Origin: UM-FILTER-36-13 sp964394835
Lineage (GTDB): Bacteria; Patescibacteriota; Patescibacteriia; UBA1558; GWA2-36-10
DNA: 8,513 nucleotides
Assembly (NCBI GenBank): GCA_964394835.1
Contig: CAYMZA010000022.1
Location: 1-8,513, forward strand
Reading direction: 5' to 3'
Shown here: piece by piece, positions 4,654 through 8,513 of the stretch
Numbering within the stretch: position 1 is the first letter of the stretch
Layout: each line of letters starts with the position of its first letter
Notes under the pieces: model-generated
Databases searched by the model: none
What the model saw: the letters and a program-made list of their open reading frames with translations, nothing else
Told to the model about the DNA's origin: nothing
Translations under genes and position numbers: made by a program

Positions 4654-5561
4654 ATTTGTGGTTTTTAATTTCTAGCATTGTAACATCATTAGGTTTGACT
4701 TTATCACCCATAAGTCATGTTCCTTTGATTTCTTTTAATGGTAATCAAGTTATTTTGCAAGATAGAGTTATCAGTAATGTTGAAATATTACCTCAGAAGA
4801 TTAATAATAATTCATGGGGAGTTAAGATAAAAGCTGAATCTGCTGCTGTTATTGATAAAAAAACAGGAATGATATTATGGCAAAAAAATGCTGAAGAGCA
4901 AAGGTCTTTAGCTAGTATTACTAAATTAATGACGGCTTTAGTATTTTTAGAGAATAATCCTGGTTGGAATACTAGCATAACAATGATTAAAAAAGATGAA
5001 GTTAATGGAGGTAATGTAAATATATTTAGAGGAGAAACTGTTAAAGTTAAAAATCTATTTTATACTTCTTTAATTGCTTCTGATAATAATGCTACAAATG
5101 CTTTGGTAAGAAGTACTGGTTTAGAAAAAAATCAGTTTATTTCTTTAATGAATAAAAAAGCTAAGGAATTAGGTCTAGAAAATACTTCCTTTGTAGGAGT
5201 AACTGGTTTAAATGATAATAACATATCTACAGCTTTAGATGTATTAAAATTAGCTAGAAAAGCTTTCTCTAATGAAGATATTAAAGAAGTAACATCTCAT
5301 AGGGTATATTCATTCTATACCTCTCAGGGTAAGTTTAAGAAAGTGTATTCTACTAATAAATTATTAGATAGTTATTTAAATATACAGGCTGGTAAAACAG
5401 GGTATATTACGGCATCTGGTTATTGTTTGGTAGGTGAAGTATTGGGTAATACTAATGAAGATATAATAACAGTAGTATTAGGATCTGATACACATGATGG
5501 TAGATTTTATGATTTAAAAGTATTATCTGCTTGGGTTTTAGATAATTTTAGCTGGTCTTAA
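4650..5561 (+). CDS. D-alanyl-D-alanine carboxypeptidase (serine peptidase S11 family)
   Basis: Penicillin-binding-protein-type enzyme that trims the terminal D-Ala from peptidoglycan stem peptides outside the cytoplasmic membrane. The 303-residue protein has all three active-site motifs in order: SxxK as S89-I-T-K92, SxN as S144-D-N146, and KTG at 249-251 (GKTGYITASGYCL). A hydrophobic N-terminus (about 3-27) should act as signal peptide or anchor, although it lacks the usual Lys/Arg in its first residues. The protein ends soon after the catalytic domain, so it lacks the C-terminal beta domain and membrane helix of DacA/PBP5. It begins within the stop of the preceding gene (ATGA) with no clear SD. 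Presence of this enzyme implies a peptidoglycan wall. Confidence 0.92.
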   Translation: MNLWFLISSIVTSLGLTLSPISHVPLISFNGNQVILQDRVISNVEILPQKINNNSWGVKIKAESAAVIDKKTGMILWQKNAEEQRSLASITKLMTALVFLENNPGWNTSITMIKKDEVNGGNVNIFRGETVKVKNLFYTSLIASDNNATNALVRSTGLEKNQFISLMNKKAKELGLENTSFVGVTGLNDNNISTALDVLKLARKAFSNEDIKEVTSHRVYSFYTSQGKFKKVYSTNKLLDSYLNIQAGKTGYITASGYCLVGEVLGNTNEDIITVVLGSDTHDGRFYDLKVLSAWVLDNFSWS

Positions 5562-5570
5562 CTTTCTTTT

Positions 5571-5581
5571 TATAATATAAT
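5571..5581 (+). promoter_or_regulatory. Possible leaderless promoter (two overlapping TATAAT boxes)
   Basis: TATAATATAAT contains two overlapping consensus -10 boxes (5571-5576 and 5576-5581). The second ends six bases before the ATG at 5588, the spacing at which transcription would begin on the start codon itself. No good -35 is present and no SD separates box and ATG. In AT-rich DNA two TATAAT matches in a 26-base gap are suggestive, not proof. Confidence 0.35.
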
Positions 5582-5587
5582 GTTACT

Positions 5588-6082
5588 ATGGATTTCAATT
5601 TTTTTAATGATTTATCACCACAATTAGCTACATTTCTTTTAGCTATGTTACCAGTTACTGAATTACGTGCTTCAATACCAATAGCTTTACATACTTTTTC
5701 TTTACCCATTTGGGAAGCTTTTACGTATTCTGTTATTGGAGATTTTATACCAGCTATTTTTCTTGTTTATTTCTTAGGACCTGTGTATAGATATGTTAGT
5801 AAACATTGGAAATGGGTTAGAAAGATATTTGATTGGGTGTTTAAAAGAACAAGAAATAGATTTAATCATAAGTATGTTCTTTGGGGTAAGGTAGCTTTAA
5901 TGTTTTTTGTTTCTATACCATTACCAGGTACAGGAGCATGGACAGGATCTATAGCTGCATGGTTATTTGGTATAGATAAAAAACAATCATTAATATATAT
6001 ATTCTTTGGTGTTATAATAGCTGGGATATTAACAACATTAATTTCTTTAGGAATCTTTAATTTATTTAATATATCTTTATGA
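5588..6082 (+). CDS. Small multi-drug export family membrane protein (Sm_multidrug_ex)
   Basis: A 164-residue integral membrane protein. It carries the family's two signature stretches, LPVTELRASIPIAL (about 21-34) and IPLPGTGAWTGSIAAWLFGI (about 110-129), each in a hydrophobic segment; further hydrophobic segments lie at about 44-66 (with GDFIPAIFLVYF) and 134-160. A basic, aromatic loop (about 70-95) should face the cytoplasm. The family name comes from an early annotation; transport activity is not established for most members, so a role in drug export should not be assumed. The gene follows the carboxypeptidase by 26 bases that hold a possible promoter, and its stop overlaps the tpiA start (ATGA). 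Confidence 0.88.
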   Translation: MDFNFFNDLSPQLATFLLAMLPVTELRASIPIALHTFSLPIWEAFTYSVIGDFIPAIFLVYFLGPVYRYVSKHWKWVRKIFDWVFKRTRNRFNHKYVLWGKVALMFFVSIPLPGTGAWTGSIAAWLFGIDKKQSLIYIFFGVIIAGILTTLISLGIFNLFNISL

Positions 6083-6843
6083 AATATTTTGATAAAATAG
6101 TAATTGGTAATTGGAAAATGCAGTTAAGTGTAAAAGAAGCTGAAGACCAAGCTTTGAAATTAAAGAAATTATTAGAAGAATATACTCCTTATGATAATAT
6201 TGAAATGGTTATATGTCCCGACTTCCTATCATTTACTGAAGTTAAAGAAATATTAGAAAATACTAGAGTGTCTTTAGGTGCTCAAGATGGTTTTCAAGAA
6301 GATAAAGGATCATACACAGGTGAAGAATCATTAAAGCACTTAAAACAAGCTGGTTGTGACTATGTTATCCTAGGTCATTCTGAAAGAAGGGCAATGGGAG
6401 AGACAGATAAAGAGATTAATAATAAAGTTAAAGCTGCTTTAGATAATAATTTGATACCAATAATTTGCGTTGGTGAAACATTTGATGAAAGAAAAGATGG
6501 TAATAAAGATTTAATTATAATTCATCAAGTGTATCAAGCTTTGCAAGATATTGAATTTGAAAAAGATCAAACTATTATAATAGCGTATGAGCCTGTTTGG
6601 GTTATAGGCTCAGGACAGGTAATTGACCCTAAAGAAGCTTCTTTAACGGCTTCAGTTATAAATCAAAGTGTTTTAGATATTGTTAAAAACTATAATGATA
6701 TAAACTTAAAAATACTATATGGTGGTAGCGTAGAGCCAGGTAATATTAATAAGTTTAGTAGTTTAGATAATATTTCAGGAGTTTTAGTTGGTGGAGCTAG
6801 CCTTAAAGCTAAAACATTTATACAATTAATAAAAAATATATGA
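6079..6843 (+). CDS. tpiA: Triosephosphate isomerase
   Basis: Interconverts dihydroxyacetone phosphate and glyceraldehyde 3-phosphate in glycolysis. The 254-residue protein has normal length and the complete active site: GNWKM with N11 and K13, electrophile H100 in LGHSERR, catalytic base E171 in AYEPVWVIGSG, and the phosphate-binding YGGSV and GVLVGGASL near the end. Two small departures from the usual text are AYEPVWVIGSG (commonly AYEPVWAIGTG), and Asp at position 70 in GAQD, where Asn is usual (GAQN). Both are mild and should not abolish activity. The gene overlaps its neighbours by 4 bases on each side and has no SD, so coupled translation with the aldolase gene is likely. Confidence 0.96.
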   Translation: MKYFDKIVIGNWKMQLSVKEAEDQALKLKKLLEEYTPYDNIEMVICPDFLSFTEVKEILENTRVSLGAQDGFQEDKGSYTGEESLKHLKQAGCDYVILGHSERRAMGETDKEINNKVKAALDNNLIPIICVGETFDERKDGNKDLIIIHQVYQALQDIEFEKDQTIIIAYEPVWVIGSGQVIDPKEASLTASVINQSVLDIVKNYNDINLKILYGGSVEPGNINKFSSLDNISGVLVGGASLKAKTFIQLIKNI

Positions 6844-7709
6844 TAATACCTATTAAACAAATTGTTAATAAAGCTAAGAAAGGTAAGTATGCTGTTGGAG
6901 CTTTTAATACTTCTAATTTAGAAATAACCTTAGCCATAGTTAGGGCTGCAGTTAAATTAAAGTCTCCTGTGATCATACAAACATCTGAGTCAGCTATACA
7001 TTACTCTAATCTTAAAACTCTTTTTAATATTATAACTAATGTATCTAATACTATTGGTAAGAAAGTTCCAATAGCTATACATTTAGATCATGGTAAGGAT
7101 ATGAATGTCATTAAACAATGTATTGATATTAAATATCCCTCAGTTCATATAGACGCTTCAGAGGAATCTTTTGTTAAGAATGTATCTTTAACTAAGAAAG
7201 TAGTTAAAATGGCTCATAAAAAAGATATATGGGTACAGGGAGAACTTGGAGCTATACTAGGTAAAGAAGGAATGGTTAATGTTAAAAAAGGTAAGTTAAA
7301 TATACAAGATTATTTTACAGATCCTATAAAAGCCAAAGAATTTGTTAAGAAAACTAATTTAGATACCCTAGCTATCTCTATAGGTACAGCACATGGTTAC
7401 TTTAAAAATGATAATAAGTTAGATTATAATAGATTAAAACAAATATCTTCTTTAATTAAAAACCCTTTAGTATTACATGGTGGTTCTGGTTTAAGTAGTA
7501 CTAGTTACAAGAAAGTAATTAAAAATGGTATTTCTGTTATAAATATAGATACAAACTTGCGTTTAGCTTTTAAAAAAGCTTTAATTAAGAATGTGAATAA
7601 GGATAGTAATATGATTGATCCTCGTAAGATATTAAAACCATCCACAGATGCAGTACAAAAAGAAGTAGAAAAAACAATTAAAATATTTGGTAGTAATAAT
7701 AAAGTATAA
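6840..7709 (+). CDS. fba: Class II (metal-dependent) fructose-bisphosphate aldolase
   Basis: Cleaves fructose 1,6-bisphosphate to the two triose phosphates, the substrates of the adjacent triosephosphate isomerase. The 289-residue protein is of the short FbaA/GatY/KbaY type. Active-site and Zn-ligand residues are visible: D83 and H84 in IHLDHGKD, E135 in QGELG, H185 in GTAHG, and H213 in LHGGSGL; the phosphate site reads VINIDTNLRLAF. The usual SVMIDGS is SVHIDASEESF and the usual GGxEDG loop is shortened to LGKEGMV. Tagatose-bisphosphate aldolase activity cannot be excluded from sequence, but pairing with tpiA favours the glycolytic role. It begins inside the tpiA stop (ATGA). Confidence 0.93.
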   Translation: MIIPIKQIVNKAKKGKYAVGAFNTSNLEITLAIVRAAVKLKSPVIIQTSESAIHYSNLKTLFNIITNVSNTIGKKVPIAIHLDHGKDMNVIKQCIDIKYPSVHIDASEESFVKNVSLTKKVVKMAHKKDIWVQGELGAILGKEGMVNVKKGKLNIQDYFTDPIKAKEFVKKTNLDTLAISIGTAHGYFKNDNKLDYNRLKQISSLIKNPLVLHGGSGLSSTSYKKVIKNGISVINIDTNLRLAFKKALIKNVNKDSNMIDPRKILKPSTDAVQKEVEKTIKIFGSNNKV

Positions 7710-7711
7710 AT

Positions 7712-8513
7712 ATGTTAAATACTATTTTCATTATAATTATAATCCTTTGTATATTGTTATTATTTTGGATTATATTAAAAAAACTTCCTCTTTTAGCTAA
7801 TGTTAATGTTGATAATATTCCTGCAGTAAAAACTCAAAGACAAAAAGATTTAATTCTTAAACAAAGACTACAAAGAAATACACAAGTTTTAGGTTTAAGG
7901 GTATTTAAATTAATTAAACCTTTGTATGAAAAAGTAAATTCTTTATTCAAAGAATACTATAAAAAATTAAAAGAGTTAGAAAAAGATATTAGAATTAAGA
8001 GACAGAAGAAATTAACTTCAGCCGTAGATAAATCGCAAGCTGTTAATGATCTATTAACTCAAGCTAAACAATTAATTAATAGAGAAGAATATAAACAAGC
8101 AGAAGATTGTCTTTTGGATATACTAGCTTTGAATAATAATAGTGTAGAGGGATACAAACTATTAGCAGAAGTATATAGATCTCGTAAAGAATATAAACAA
8201 GCTAAAGAAACATTAGAATATCTATTAAAATTAACACATAATGAAGATTCTGCGGTATATTCTTCATTAGCAGGTGTGGCTAAAGAAAGGGGTAATTTAA
8301 AACAAGCAGAAGAAGACTATTTAAAATCCATTTCATTATCAGAAGATAATTTTTTACACTTTCTCTCATTATCTGATGTATATTTAGAGTTAGAAGAAAA
8401 AGAAAAAGCATTAGAAGTAGCTCAAAAAGCTTTGATATTATCACCTAATAATCCTAAAGTTCTTGACTTTTTGATTAATATTAGTATAATTATGCAGGAT
8501 AAGGATTTATCTT
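7712..8513 (+). CDS. Membrane-anchored TPR protein, 3'-truncated by window edge
   Basis: The frame from the ATG at 7712 stays open to the window end (267 complete codons). Residues about 4-23 form a strongly hydrophobic segment (IFIIIIILCILLLFWIIL), followed by a short linker (LPLLANVNVDNIP) and a basic, helical, probably coiled-coil stretch (about 42-105). From about residue 110 it contains tetratricopeptide repeats: NREEYKQAEDCLLDILALN, RKEYKQAKETLEYLLKL, RGNLKQAEEDYLKSISLS and EEKEKALEVAQKALILSPNN. A single N-terminal anchor with a cytoplasmic TPR domain points to a scaffold for protein contacts; the partner is unknown. It begins two bases after the aldolase stop, without an SD, as the last visible member of the run. 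Confidence 0.9.
   Translation, partial: MLNTIFIIIIILCILLLFWIILKKLPLLANVNVDNIPAVKTQRQKDLILKQRLQRNTQVLGLRVFKLIKPLYEKVNSLFKEYYKKLKELEKDIRIKRQKKLTSAVDKSQAVNDLLTQAKQLINREEYKQAEDCLLDILALNNNSVEGYKLLAEVYRSRKEYKQAKETLEYLLKLTHNEDSAVYSSLAGVAKERGNLKQAEEDYLKSISLSEDNFLHFLSLSDVYLELEEKEKALEVAQKALILSPNNPKVLDFLINISIIMQDKDLS

Noticed and set aside
4793..4978. Minus-strand open frame of 61 codons
   Set aside because: Antisense shadow of the D,D-carboxypeptidase gene, without start signals.
1..8513. Alternative genetic code (UGA as Gly or Trp)
   Set aside because: Three genes end in TGA within tight ATGA overlaps and at the expected family lengths; reading through would extend them into the next gene.

Overview
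The window is an AT-rich stretch of bacterial chromosome carrying compact housekeeping genes on the + strand. The standard code applies: TGA ends three genes inside ATGA start/stop overlaps, so it is not read as Gly or Trp. Dense packing, start/stop overlaps, near-absence of Shine-Dalgarno (SD) sites, a bacterial-type AspRS without its usual insertion domain, and small membrane and TPR proteins of a familiar style together suggest a Candidate Phyla Radiation (Patescibacteria) genome. This is an inference at moderate confidence; no marker here fixes a lineage.

Layout. (1) 1-1363: 3' part of aspS. (2) 1364-1791: a 428-base gap that is far from empty. It holds a strong intrinsic terminator, a good promoter whose -10 lies in a palindrome, a GC-rich stretch (60 G/C of 129 bases, 1577-1705) that folds on paper into several hairpins and ends in a terminator-like hairpin, then another promoter and two abutting inverted repeats. 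I read 1562-1710 as a candidate stand-alone structured RNA. (3) 1792-2214: a single gene for a 16-repeat hexapeptide beta-helix protein. It has the window's only clear SD, its own promoter and its own terminator, and looks acquired. (4) 2323 to the window end: one tightly packed run of nine genes starting from an extended -10 promoter: small membrane protein, scpA, scpB, an RluB/RsuA-type pseudouridine synthase, a D,D-carboxypeptidase, a small-multidrug-export family membrane protein, tpiA, a class II fructose-bisphosphate aldolase, and a TPR membrane protein cut by the window end. A second, possibly leaderless promoter lies before the membrane protein at 5588.

Functionally the long run mixes chromosome condensation (ScpAB, partners of SMC), rRNA modification, cell-wall trimming and two consecutive glycolytic enzymes. 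TpiA interconverts the two trioses made by the aldolase. The main candidate for something undescribed is the intergenic RNA locus at 1527-1710, with its structured neighbourhood and CU-rich, SD-complementary segments.
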